From the NCBI GenBank assembly GCA_030730545.1, contig JANQUX010000076.1, positions 1-9,991 on the forward strand: a stretch of DNA of 9,991 nucleotides, written 5' to 3'. This stretch comes from Maribacter sp. (lineage in GTDB: Bacteria > Bacteroidota > Bacteroidia > Flavobacteriales > Flavobacteriaceae). The position numbers were made by a program, and so were the translations under genes. The first letter of the stretch is position 1; each line of letters opens with the position of its first letter. The notes beneath the pieces were generated by a model. The model did not search any database and was not told the origin of the DNA. It worked only from the letters and a program-made list of their open reading frames with translations. Positions 1 through 6,874 of this stretch are shown piece after piece.

Positions 1-890
1 AAGGTGGCGACTATGTAAAGTCTGGCGATCTGCTGTGTACTATAAAAGTGGTACCTAATTTAAGTGCCTTAAATGATGCCAGAAATAATATTAATGAATC
101 AAAAATTAACTTAGACGATCAATTGCGTAATTTAGAACGTCAAAAGGGATTGTTTACTAAAGGGGTAATTTCTAAAGTAGATTTAGAGCGAGCTCAATTA
201 AGCTATGACCAATCAAAGCAATCTTACGCTGCTGCTAATAAAAGATATGATATTGTAAAAACGGGTACGACGTCTGGTTTTGGTAATGCTGCGAATACAC
301 AAATTAGGGCAACGGTTAGTGGTATGGTATTAGAAGTGCCTGTAGAAGTGGGTAATCAGGTAATTGAGAGTAATAACTTTAATGAAGGTACTACCATAGC
401 AGCTATTGCAGATGTTGATAAAATGATTTTCGAGGGTAAGGTCGATGAATCTGAAGTTGGGAAAATCAAAGAAAATCTACCTTTAGAAATTACTGTAGGT
501 GCCATAGAAGATAAAGTGTTCGATGCTGTATTAGACTATATAGCTCCGAAAGGAAATGAAGAAAATGGTGCAATTCAATTTGAAATCAAGGGCACACTTA
601 AAAAACAAGACTCCGTATTCATTAGAGCCGGCTTAAGTGCAAATGCATCTATAATTTTAGCCCGTGCAGATAGTGTTTTAGCGGTTAAAGAGGCTTTGGT
701 GCAGTTCGATGATAAAACTAAAAAGCCATATGTAGAAATTGCTACTGGCGGTCAACAATTTGAAAGAAGAGATATTGAGTTAGGTATTAGCGATGGTATT
801 TATGTTCAAGTTACTTCTGGTATAAAAGAGGGCGAAAAAATTAAGGTTTGGAACGAGGTAAAACCAGACGAGCTTGCCGATAACGAATAA
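1..890 (+). CDS. MacA/HlyD-family periplasmic adaptor subunit (5'-truncated by window edge)
   Basis: This is a periplasmic adaptor (membrane fusion protein) that bridges an inner-membrane transporter and a TolC-type outer-membrane channel. The reading frame is open from base 3 with no stop, and the residues before the first possible GTG start (base 48) align with the complete paralogue at 4214-5362 (GDYVKSGDLL against VEVKAGDLIA), so the gene begins outside the window. By that alignment about 77 N-terminal residues are missing, including the membrane anchor. Visible in order are the end of the first lipoyl half, a short alpha-helical hairpin (bases about 60-255) with the tip motif R-x3-L-x6-S (R at 138-140, S at 171-173), the second lipoyl half (about 290-420), a beta-barrel domain and a membrane-proximal domain. 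It is followed after 92 bases by the ABC ATPase gene, so it most likely belongs to the same transporter. The family is certain; the substrate is unknown. Confidence 0.93.
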   Translation, partial: GGDYVKSGDLLCTIKVVPNLSALNDARNNINESKINLDDQLRNLERQKGLFTKGVISKVDLERAQLSYDQSKQSYAAANKRYDIVKTGTTSGFGNAANTQIRATVSGMVLEVPVEVGNQVIESNNFNEGTTIAAIADVDKMIFEGKVDESEVGKIKENLPLEITVGAIEDKVFDAVLDYIAPKGNEENGAIQFEIKGTLKKQDSVFIRAGLSANASIILARADSVLAVKEALVQFDDKTKKPYVEIATGGQQFERRDIELGISDGIYVQVTSGIKEGEKIKVWNEVKPDELADNE

Positions 891-925
891 AGTAAAAAAA
901 ATAATAAAATTCATGTAACAAATTA

Positions 926-957
926 TACACGGTTTAGTCTAATGGGTAGACAGTGTA
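926..957 (+). promoter_or_regulatory. Imperfect hairpin in the adaptor-ATPase spacer, possible attenuator or processing site
   Basis: The outer arms TACAC (926-930) and GTGTA (953-957) and the inner arms GTCTA (937-941) and TAGAC (947-951) can pair around an ATGGG loop, with a 6/1 internal loop between the two stems. It lies in the longest gap inside the export operon and is followed by a run of five A and no T-run, so it does not look like an intrinsic terminator. A role in mRNA processing or partial attenuation is only inferred, and it may be chance. Confidence 0.25.
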
Positions 958-982
958 AAAATTGTTCAAAATAACAACCAAC

Positions 983-1684
983 ATGATTGAAATTAAAGAT
1001 CTTCATAAGTCCTATAAAATGGGCAAAAATTCACTTCACGTTCTTAAAGGAATAAATTTTAATGTGGAAGAAGGCGAATTGGTAGCCATTATGGGCTCTT
1101 CTGGTTCGGGTAAATCTACCTTACTGAATATTTTAGGTATGCTAGATGAGTTAGATGAAGGTTCTTATACACTAGACGGAGTGGCTATCAAGAATTTAAA
1201 TGAAACTAAGGCTGCACAATATCGCAATAAGTTTTTAGGATTTATTTTTCAATCTTTCAACCTTATCAATTATAAAAGTGCTGCTGAGAATGTTGCATTG
1301 CCACTTTACTATCAGAAAGTACCAAGAAAAGAACGTCAAGAAAAGGCTTTAAAATATTTAACACAAGTAGGGTTGAAAGAGTGGGCAAATCATTTGCCTA
1401 GTGAACTTTCTGGTGGTCAAAAACAAAGGGTTGCTATAGCAAGGGCTATGGCGGCAGAACCAAAAGTGTTATTGGCAGATGAACCAACAGGGGCATTAGA
1501 TAGTACAACATCTTATGAGGTAATGGACCTTATTCAAAAAATTAATGATCAGGGTAATACTATTCTCATAGTTACTCACGAACCTGATATTGCAGATATG
1601 TGTAAGCGTATTGTGCATTTAAAAGATGGAGTTATTATAGAGGACAAGAAAATTGAACAAGTAAGAGCTTCAAAATATGTTTAG
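983..1684 (+). CDS. ABC transporter ATP-binding protein, MacB/LolD type
   Basis: This is the cytoplasmic ATPase that powers the neighbouring MacB/FtsX-type permeases. The 233-residue protein carries every ABC landmark: Walker A GSSGSGKS (residues 38-45), Q-loop Q90 in GFIFQSFNL, signature LSGGQ (142-146), Walker B LLADE (163-167, catalytic E167), D-loop ALD (171-173) and H-loop H199. Its length and the GFIFQSFNL and ADEPTGALD motifs are those of the LolD/MacB/FtsE subgroup, which works by mechanotransmission rather than direct membrane transport. I chose the ATG at 983 because the protein then begins MIEIKDLHKSY, the usual family start. A TTG at 962 would add seven residues without family support. 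The leader before 983 is A-rich with no Shine-Dalgarno sequence. The 3' end overlaps the next gene by 8 bases, suggesting translational coupling. Confidence in family is very high; the substrate cannot be told. Confidence 0.96.
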   Translation: MIEIKDLHKSYKMGKNSLHVLKGINFNVEEGELVAIMGSSGSGKSTLLNILGMLDELDEGSYTLDGVAIKNLNETKAAQYRNKFLGFIFQSFNLINYKSAAENVALPLYYQKVPRKERQEKALKYLTQVGLKEWANHLPSELSGGQKQRVAIARAMAAEPKVLLADEPTGALDSTTSYEVMDLIQKINDQGNTILIVTHEPDIADMCKRIVHLKDGVIIEDKKIEQVRASKYV

Positions 1685-2906
1685 TAGAGATAATTGGAGA
1701 GAAATTTTTCAGACTATTCAAAAGAACAAGTTAAGAACATTCTTATCTGGTTTTACGGTAGCTCTGGGAATTTTAATTTTTGTGGTCTTATTTGGTTTTG
1801 GAAATGGTCTAATCAATACGTTTCAATTATTTTTTGAAGATGATGCACAAAATATAATTACCTTTTTTCCAGGTCAAACTACTAAGCCTTATAAGGGGTA
1901 TAAATCTGGTCGGCAGATAGAATTTGATAGATCAGATTTAGCTGATATAGAAAAAAACTTTCCGATGTTTTTGGAGTACGTTACACCAAGAATAGGGCGA
2001 ACTTACCTTACTAAATTTAAAAACGAATCTAACAATTACTCCACACGGGGGGTTGCACCTTCTCATCAGTTTGCAGAGAAAACCATAATCATGAAAGGTA
2101 GGTATCTAGATAAATTAGATATTCTAAAAAAAACTAAAACAGCCGTAATTGGTAGGTTAGTTGAAAAAGATTTATTTGGTCAAGAAGATGCAATTGGTAA
2201 TTATATAGATGTTGGGGGTAGTGTATTCAAAGTTGTCGGGGTTTATCAAGATGATGGTGGTGATGATGAGGAACGAAGAATCTATGTACCCTATACCACA
2301 CTACAACTGATCGAGAAAAATAATGATAAAGTAGATCAGATAATTGTAGCGTTTAAACCAGAATTGGGCTATTCGGGTGCAATGGCATTAGAAAAAAGTC
2401 TTTCTACGTTTTTTAAAGAAAAGAAATATATAAACCCGAATGATCAGAACGGTATTTTTATACGAAACGTTGCTGAAGGCTTAAAGCAGACCCAACAATT
2501 GGCAAGGGTTCTTCAGTTGATAGTTGCTTTTGTGGCATTTGGGACTATTATAGCAGGTATTATTGGTATTAGTAACATTATGGTTTTTGTGGTAAAAGAA
2601 CGAACCAAAGAATTGGGAATTAGAAAAGCACTTGGGGCTACACCAAAATCTGTAATTAGTACCATACTTTTAGAATCTATATTTATAACCACCATCTCTG
2701 GTGTTTTAGGAATGTTGATTGGTATCGCAATTTTGGGTTCCTTAGATAAAACTTTAGAAGACTTTTTTATTACCGATCCATATATAGATATGCCGGTAGC
2801 AATCTTTGCAACCCTTGTACTGATTATTTTTGGTGGTGTGGCAGGTTACATTCCTGCAAAGAGAGCAGCACGTATTAAACCTATTGTAGCACTAAGAGAC
2901 GAATAA
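1677..2906 (+). CDS. MacB/FtsX-type ABC permease, first of two
   Basis: This is an inner-membrane permease of the MacB/LolC/FtsX fold, 409 residues. It has one N-terminal membrane helix (about 21-42), a large periplasmic MacB-type domain (about 45-278) and three C-terminal helices (about 279-306, 330-354 and 371-393). The cytoplasmic coupling region after helix 2 has the family motif VKERTKELGIRKALGATP (306-323), and the protein ends with the usual PAKRAA...ALRDE tail. The ATPase is a separate gene, whereas E. coli MacB has the ATPase fused at the N-terminus. The periplasmic domain has an acidic patch, DDGGDDEE (192-199). The ATG lies inside the last codons of the ATPase gene (8-base overlap), and the stop is one base before the next permease ATG, so the three are almost certainly cotranslated. 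It probably forms a heterodimer with the second permease. Confidence 0.94.
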   Translation: MFSRDNWREIFQTIQKNKLRTFLSGFTVALGILIFVVLFGFGNGLINTFQLFFEDDAQNIITFFPGQTTKPYKGYKSGRQIEFDRSDLADIEKNFPMFLEYVTPRIGRTYLTKFKNESNNYSTRGVAPSHQFAEKTIIMKGRYLDKLDILKKTKTAVIGRLVEKDLFGQEDAIGNYIDVGGSVFKVVGVYQDDGGDDEERRIYVPYTTLQLIEKNNDKVDQIIVAFKPELGYSGAMALEKSLSTFFKEKKYINPNDQNGIFIRNVAEGLKQTQQLARVLQLIVAFVAFGTIIAGIIGISNIMVFVVKERTKELGIRKALGATPKSVISTILLESIFITTISGVLGMLIGIAILGSLDKTLEDFFITDPYIDMPVAIFATLVLIIFGGVAGYIPAKRAARIKPIVALRDE

Positions 2907-2907
2907 T

Positions 2908-4170
2908 ATGGGATTTTTATTTGATAGAAATACATGGCAAGAGATTTTTGGTTCTATTAGCAAGAATAGAACTAGAACGATAATTACCATAATTGGTGTT
3001 CTTTGGGGAATATTTATATACATAGCGCTTTCTGGTGCTGCCAAAGGGTTAGATAACGGGTTTGATAAAGTTTTTAAAACAGTAGCTGTTAATAGTATGT
3101 TCGTTTGGGCTCAAAGTACTAGTATGCCGTATGATGGTTTTAAAACAGGTAGACCGCTTCAACTAAAATTAGAAGATGTGCAAACCATACAAAATAGAAT
3201 ACCTGAAGTTCAATATATAGCGCCAAGAATTACACAGGGCGATTTTGGTTCAGAACCAGTATATACTGTTCGTGGACAAAAATCTGGTAGTTATATTTTA
3301 AATGGCGATTATCCTATTTATACCAAAATATCTACAAAGAAAATTTATGATGGTGGTAGATTTATTAATCAAGAAGATATCGATCAATCTAGAAAAGTAA
3401 TTGTAATAGGTGAACGTGTGGAGCAAGAACTGTATACGAAAGACGAAGATCCTGTGGGCACTTGGATCAGAGTTGGTAGTGTTTATTTTCAGGTGATCGG
3501 TGTTCATAAACTTGCACAAGGGGTCAGTTTTGATTCTGATACGGCTATGTTTATTCCTTTTACAACTTATCAAAAATTATATAATTCTGGTGATAATATT
3601 GGGTACATGTGTATTGCTGCGTATGATAATGTAGATGTAGTACAAGTAGAAAAAGATATTAAAACACTGCTTAAAAATATACATAGAGTTGATCCCGAAG
3701 ATGAACGCGCATTTGGATCATTTAATTTAGGTGCGGCTTTTTCTAAAATTATGGGTTTTGCCGACGGACTAACATTTATGTCTCTTGTAGTAGGTATTGC
3801 TACAATTTTGGCGGGAGTTATTGGTATTGGCAACATCTTACTTATATCAGTAAAAGAACGTACAAAAGAATTAGGGGTAAGACGTGCTTTAGGAGCGACA
3901 CCTGCTGAAGTTAGAAATCAGATTGTAATGGAGTCAGTTTTTTTAACGCTCATTGCGGGTATATTAGGTGTCATTTTAGGTGCTGGATTTTTAGCGATTA
4001 TAAATTCATTCACTAAAGATGTAGACTTCCCATATACTAACCCTACCGTCCCAATACCTTATGTCATAGGGGCATTAGTTATTATGGTTGTATTGGGTAC
4101 TCTAATCGGATTGATTCCTGCACAAAGGGCAGTTAGTATTCGACCTATTGAAGCTTTAAGAGAAGAATAA
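2908..4170 (+). CDS. MacB/FtsX-type ABC permease, second of two
   Basis: This is a paralogue of the preceding permease with the same plan, 420 residues: membrane helix about 24-44, periplasmic MacB-type domain about 46-284, then helices at about 286-314, 338-364 and 383-405. The coupling motif VKERTKELGVRRALGATP (315-332) is nearly identical to that of its partner, and the tail PAQRAVSIRPIEALREE is also shared in pattern. The periplasmic domains are clearly more diverged between the two than the coupling and membrane regions. The start ATG follows the previous stop by one base, leaving no room for a separate leader. With only one ATPase gene between the adaptors and two permeases, the simplest assembly is two ATPases plus one copy of each permease. 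Homodimers of each cannot be excluded. Confidence 0.94.
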   Translation: MGFLFDRNTWQEIFGSISKNRTRTIITIIGVLWGIFIYIALSGAAKGLDNGFDKVFKTVAVNSMFVWAQSTSMPYDGFKTGRPLQLKLEDVQTIQNRIPEVQYIAPRITQGDFGSEPVYTVRGQKSGSYILNGDYPIYTKISTKKIYDGGRFINQEDIDQSRKVIVIGERVEQELYTKDEDPVGTWIRVGSVYFQVIGVHKLAQGVSFDSDTAMFIPFTTYQKLYNSGDNIGYMCIAAYDNVDVVQVEKDIKTLLKNIHRVDPEDERAFGSFNLGAAFSKIMGFADGLTFMSLVVGIATILAGVIGIGNILLISVKERTKELGVRRALGATPAEVRNQIVMESVFLTLIAGILGVILGAGFLAIINSFTKDVDFPYTNPTVPIPYVIGALVIMVVLGTLIGLIPAQRAVSIRPIEALREE

Positions 4171-4213
4171 TTAAGAACAATAACCAAATATTAAACGATA
4201 AACAACTATTAAA

Positions 4214-5362
4214 ATGAACAAATTTGTAAAATATGCATTAATAGCTCTAGTAGTTCTTGGGGCTTTGTGGGCTGCAGTATTTTTTATTAAAAGTAACAGC
4301 AAATCATCAATTACCTATGAAACATCTAACCCTTTTATTTCTAATATTGAGAAGAAGACTGTTGCTACAGGTAAGTTAATACCAGAAGATGAAATTGAGA
4401 TTAAACCGCAAATATCAGGAATTATTGAAAAAATATATCTTGAAGAAGGTGTAGAAGTTAAAGCTGGAGATTTAATTGCAGTGATAAAGGTTGTTCCGAA
4501 CGAGCAAACATTAAATCAAGCAAAAGGTAGGGTGAATAGTGCCAACATATCTCTTAGTAATGTTAAGATAGAATTCGATAGAAACAAGACCCTTTTTGAT
4601 AAAGGTGTTATTTCTAGTCAAAACTTTAATGATTTAAAGTTGCGTTTCGATCAGGCACAGCAAGAGCTACAAAATGCACAAGCAGATTATCAAATTGTTA
4701 GAGTAGGTTCTGCAGGTGGTTCTACAAGTGCAAATACCAATATTAGGGCTACAGTTGATGGAACTATTCTTGAAATTCCTGTAGAAGTAGGTGATCAGGT
4801 AATTCAAAGTAACACCTTTAATGATGGTACTACAATTGCTACAATTGCAGATTTGAGTAAAATGATATTTGAAGGTAAAGTAGATGAGGGCGAAGTTGGA
4901 AAATTAAAAGTAGGCGCACCTTTGAAAATTAATTTAGGCGCCATTGAAGGCAAAGAATTAAATGCAAAATTAAGATTTATAGCCCCAAAAGGTGTAGAAG
5001 AAACTGGAGCTGTACAATTCAAAATTGAAGGTGATGTAGAGAATAGCGAAGATATTTTTATTCGTGCAGGTTATAGCGCAAATGCTTCTTTAGTTTTAGA
5101 AAAGAAAGATAGTGTTCTAGTTATCTCAGAAGCCTTATTACAGTTTGATAGACAAACCGATAAGCCTTATGTTGAAGTAGCAGTAGGGTCTGTAGAAGAT
5201 CAAAAATTTGAACGTAAGGATATTGAAATAGGAATTTCTGACGGAATTAATGTGGAGATTATTTCTGGCTTGACAAAAGAGGATAATGTTAAACAATGGA
5301 ATAAAACAGAGCCTGTTAAAAAAGGTGAAGATGAAGGCGAAGAAAAAGAATCAGTAGAGTAA
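4214..5362 (+). CDS. MacA/HlyD-family periplasmic adaptor subunit, complete
   Basis: This 382-residue adaptor is anchored in the inner membrane and bridges the permeases to the TolC-like channel encoded next. A single N-terminal membrane helix (about 7-25) follows the short positive stretch MNKFVK. The lipoyl halves lie at about 60-98 and 175-215, split by an alpha-helical hairpin (about 97-162) whose tip carries R123-x3-L127-x6-S134, the RLS motif known from AcrA/MacA docking to TolC. The beta-barrel and membrane-proximal domains follow to about 365, then an acidic tail (GEDEGEE and following, 371-382). It is a close paralogue of the truncated adaptor at 1-890: in the second lipoyl/early barrel block (residues 175-247) I count 52 of 73 identical positions. 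The 43-base gap after the permease is A-rich, with no promoter box or Shine-Dalgarno sequence seen. Confidence 0.95.
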   Translation: MNKFVKYALIALVVLGALWAAVFFIKSNSKSSITYETSNPFISNIEKKTVATGKLIPEDEIEIKPQISGIIEKIYLEEGVEVKAGDLIAVIKVVPNEQTLNQAKGRVNSANISLSNVKIEFDRNKTLFDKGVISSQNFNDLKLRFDQAQQELQNAQADYQIVRVGSAGGSTSANTNIRATVDGTILEIPVEVGDQVIQSNTFNDGTTIATIADLSKMIFEGKVDEGEVGKLKVGAPLKINLGAIEGKELNAKLRFIAPKGVEETGAVQFKIEGDVENSEDIFIRAGYSANASLVLEKKDSVLVISEALLQFDRQTDKPYVEVAVGSVEDQKFERKDIEIGISDGINVEIISGLTKEDNVKQWNKTEPVKKGEDEGEEKESVE

Positions 5363-5398
5363 AAAGTCAATCAAATTACAAATCAAAACAATCAAAAA

Positions 5399-6793
5399 AT
5401 GAAATTTAAAATCACAGGATTACTCATGATGTTTTCTGTTGTAGTAGGGATGGCCCAACAAAAGAAATGGAATTTACAAGAGTGTGTGACTTATGCTGTA
5501 GAGAACAATCTAACAATAGAACAATTGGAATTGGATTTAGCATCGGTCAAAATAGATAAATCAGACGCGCTCGGAGCATTTTTGCCTAATTTGAATTTAA
5601 GTTCTGGAGTTTCTGAAAGGTCAGGATTAGTTGTAGATCCAAATAGTAATGCAAATGTTTCTGGAACTATATTTTCTGTTACTCCCGGTATAACCACAGG
5701 CGTTACACTTTTTGATGGTCTACGAAATATCCATAGATTGAACAGAGCTAAATTAAATACTATCGCAAGTCAGTATCGTTTGGATGATTTGAAAGATGAT
5801 ATTCGACTTAGCGTGGCTAATTCATATTTGCAAGTACTATCTAATAAAGAGGCATTAGAGGTAGCTAAAGCGCAATATGCGGTAACTGAACAGGATTTGA
5901 AAAGAACAAAAGAATTAGTGGATTCTGGTGTAGTGCCTAGAGGAGATTTATTAGAGATACAAGCTACAGCAGCGACTCAAGAACAACAAATAGTTAATAA
6001 TGAAGGTCTAATTTTAATATCTAAGATTAGTTTGGCTCAGATTCTGCAAATAACGGATTATGATAATTTTGATATAGCAGATGAAGAGTTTAATATTCCT
6101 CTTTCAGATATTCTAAATAACTCGGCAAAGGATATTTTTTTCAAAGCTTTAGAGTTTAGAAACGATATTAAGGTTTCAGAATCTAATGTCGCTATTGCGG
6201 AAAAAGACAAACAAATTTCTAAAGGAGCACTTTATCCTACTATTAATGCTTTTTTTAATTATAATACGTTTTATACTAATCAATTTGGTCCAGTGGCAGA
6301 TCCGGATAATCCTGGACAATTTTTGTTTGACCCTAATAATCAAGGAAACCTTCTCTTAACTAGGGAATCAATTACTAACCAATTTTATCTTAATGATGGT
6401 ATTTCTTACGGTTTTCAAATTAATGTACCAGTCTTTAACGGGTTCAGTGTAAAGAATGATATGAAACGTGCAGCGATTAATTTAGAAAGTTCAAAGCTTC
6501 AATTAGAACAAGATAAGCTTGCCTTAGAGGCAGAAATACAGCAAGCATATGTCAATGTATCTACCTTTTTAAAATCATATGAAGCAGCTGAAAAAACTTT
6601 GGAAGCTAGAACTTTGGCTTTTGAGTATTCAAAAGAGCGGTTTGATGTAGGTTTAATGAACGCTTTTGAATATAGTCAGGCCCAATCTAGGATTGATAAT
6701 GCAAAGGCAGATGTTATTAGAACAAAATATGATTATATTTTTAGATTAAAAATATTAGAATTCTATTTCGGTATTCCTATTTCTTTGGAATAG
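5399..6793 (+). CDS. TolC-like outer-membrane efflux protein
   Basis: This is the outer-membrane channel of the tripartite system. The 464-residue protein starts with a signal peptide (MKFKITGLLMMFSVVVGMA, cleavage likely near residue 19), followed by KKWNLQECVTYAVENN, the typical start of the mature outer-membrane efflux protein fold in Bacteroidota. Two internally related halves (about 24-220 and 245-460) each hold long amphipathic helices and beta strands; TPGITTGVTLFDG (95-107) and SYGFQINVPVFNG (336-348) are matching strand segments of the two halves. Length is usual for the family. There is no lipobox cysteine, so it does not look like an OprM-type lipoprotein. It is the last gene of the export operon: 36 bases after the second adaptor and 16 bases before a strong terminator. 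The A-rich leader has no Shine-Dalgarno sequence. Confidence 0.95.
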   Translation: MKFKITGLLMMFSVVVGMAQQKKWNLQECVTYAVENNLTIEQLELDLASVKIDKSDALGAFLPNLNLSSGVSERSGLVVDPNSNANVSGTIFSVTPGITTGVTLFDGLRNIHRLNRAKLNTIASQYRLDDLKDDIRLSVANSYLQVLSNKEALEVAKAQYAVTEQDLKRTKELVDSGVVPRGDLLEIQATAATQEQQIVNNEGLILISKISLAQILQITDYDNFDIADEEFNIPLSDILNNSAKDIFFKALEFRNDIKVSESNVAIAEKDKQISKGALYPTINAFFNYNTFYTNQFGPVADPDNPGQFLFDPNNQGNLLLTRESITNQFYLNDGISYGFQINVPVFNGFSVKNDMKRAAINLESSKLQLEQDKLALEAEIQQAYVNVSTFLKSYEAAEKTLEARTLAFEYSKERFDVGLMNAFEYSQAQSRIDNAKADVIRTKYDYIFRLKILEFYFGIPISLE

Positions 6794-6809
6794 ATAAGAA
6801 TCTTAATAT

Positions 6810-6845
6810 AAAAGCCTGTAACATTTTTATGTGTACAGGCTTTTT
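6810..6845 (+). terminator. Rho-independent terminator of the export operon
   Basis: AAAAGCCTGTA (6810-6820) pairs with TACAGGCTTTT (6834-6844) as an 11-bp stem, continued by ACAT (6821-6824) with ATGT (6829-6832) across a single bulged G (6833) and closed by a TTTT loop. A run of five T (6841-6845) follows the GC part. It lies 16 bases after the stop of the TolC-like gene and just before the tsaB promoter-like site, so it separates the two transcription units. Confidence 0.88.
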
Positions 6846-6862
6846 CATTTTATAGTATGTAA

Positions 6863-6870
6863 TACCTTTG
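6863..6870 (+). promoter_or_regulatory. Bacteroidota-type -7 promoter box (TACCTTTG) for tsaB
   Basis: TACCTTTG fits the Bacteroidota sigma-A -7 consensus TAnnTTTG exactly. It ends four bases before the tsaB ATG. At the usual -33 spacing only the T-run of the upstream terminator (6841-6845) is present, not a clear TTTG, so the upstream element is weak. If the box is used, transcription should begin at or within a few bases of the start codon. Confidence 0.55.
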
Positions 6871-6874
6871 CAAT

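Noticed and set aside
933..975. tRNA-like stretch: a D-arm-like GTCTAATGGGTAGAC followed by GTTCAAAAT resembling a T-loop.
   Set aside because: The distance between the two parts is too short for a tRNA, the bases around TTCAAAA cannot form a T-stem, and there is no anticodon arm or acceptor stem.
962..982. TTG start at 962 for the ATPase, giving a seven-residue N-terminal extension.
   Set aside because: The ATG at 983 gives the normal family N-terminus (MIEIKDLHKSY), and the extension has no conserved feature.
2513..2695. Hydrophobic small open frame on the minus strand opposite the first permease.
   Set aside because: It is antisense to membrane helices of a clear MacB-type gene, and its hydrophobic composition follows from that; no independent start signal is seen.
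3298..3836. Two nearly adjoining open frames on the minus strand opposite the second permease.
   Set aside because: They lie fully antisense to a well-supported gene and their translations show no recognisable family. They look like by-products of the codon pattern of the plus-strand gene.
4804..5022. Small minus-strand open frame opposite the second adaptor.
   Set aside because: It is antisense to the conserved lipoyl/barrel region and has no family match or leader; treated as a shadow.
5491..5697. Small minus-strand open frame opposite the TolC-like gene.
   Set aside because: It is antisense to a clear gene, with no recognisable motif or promoter.
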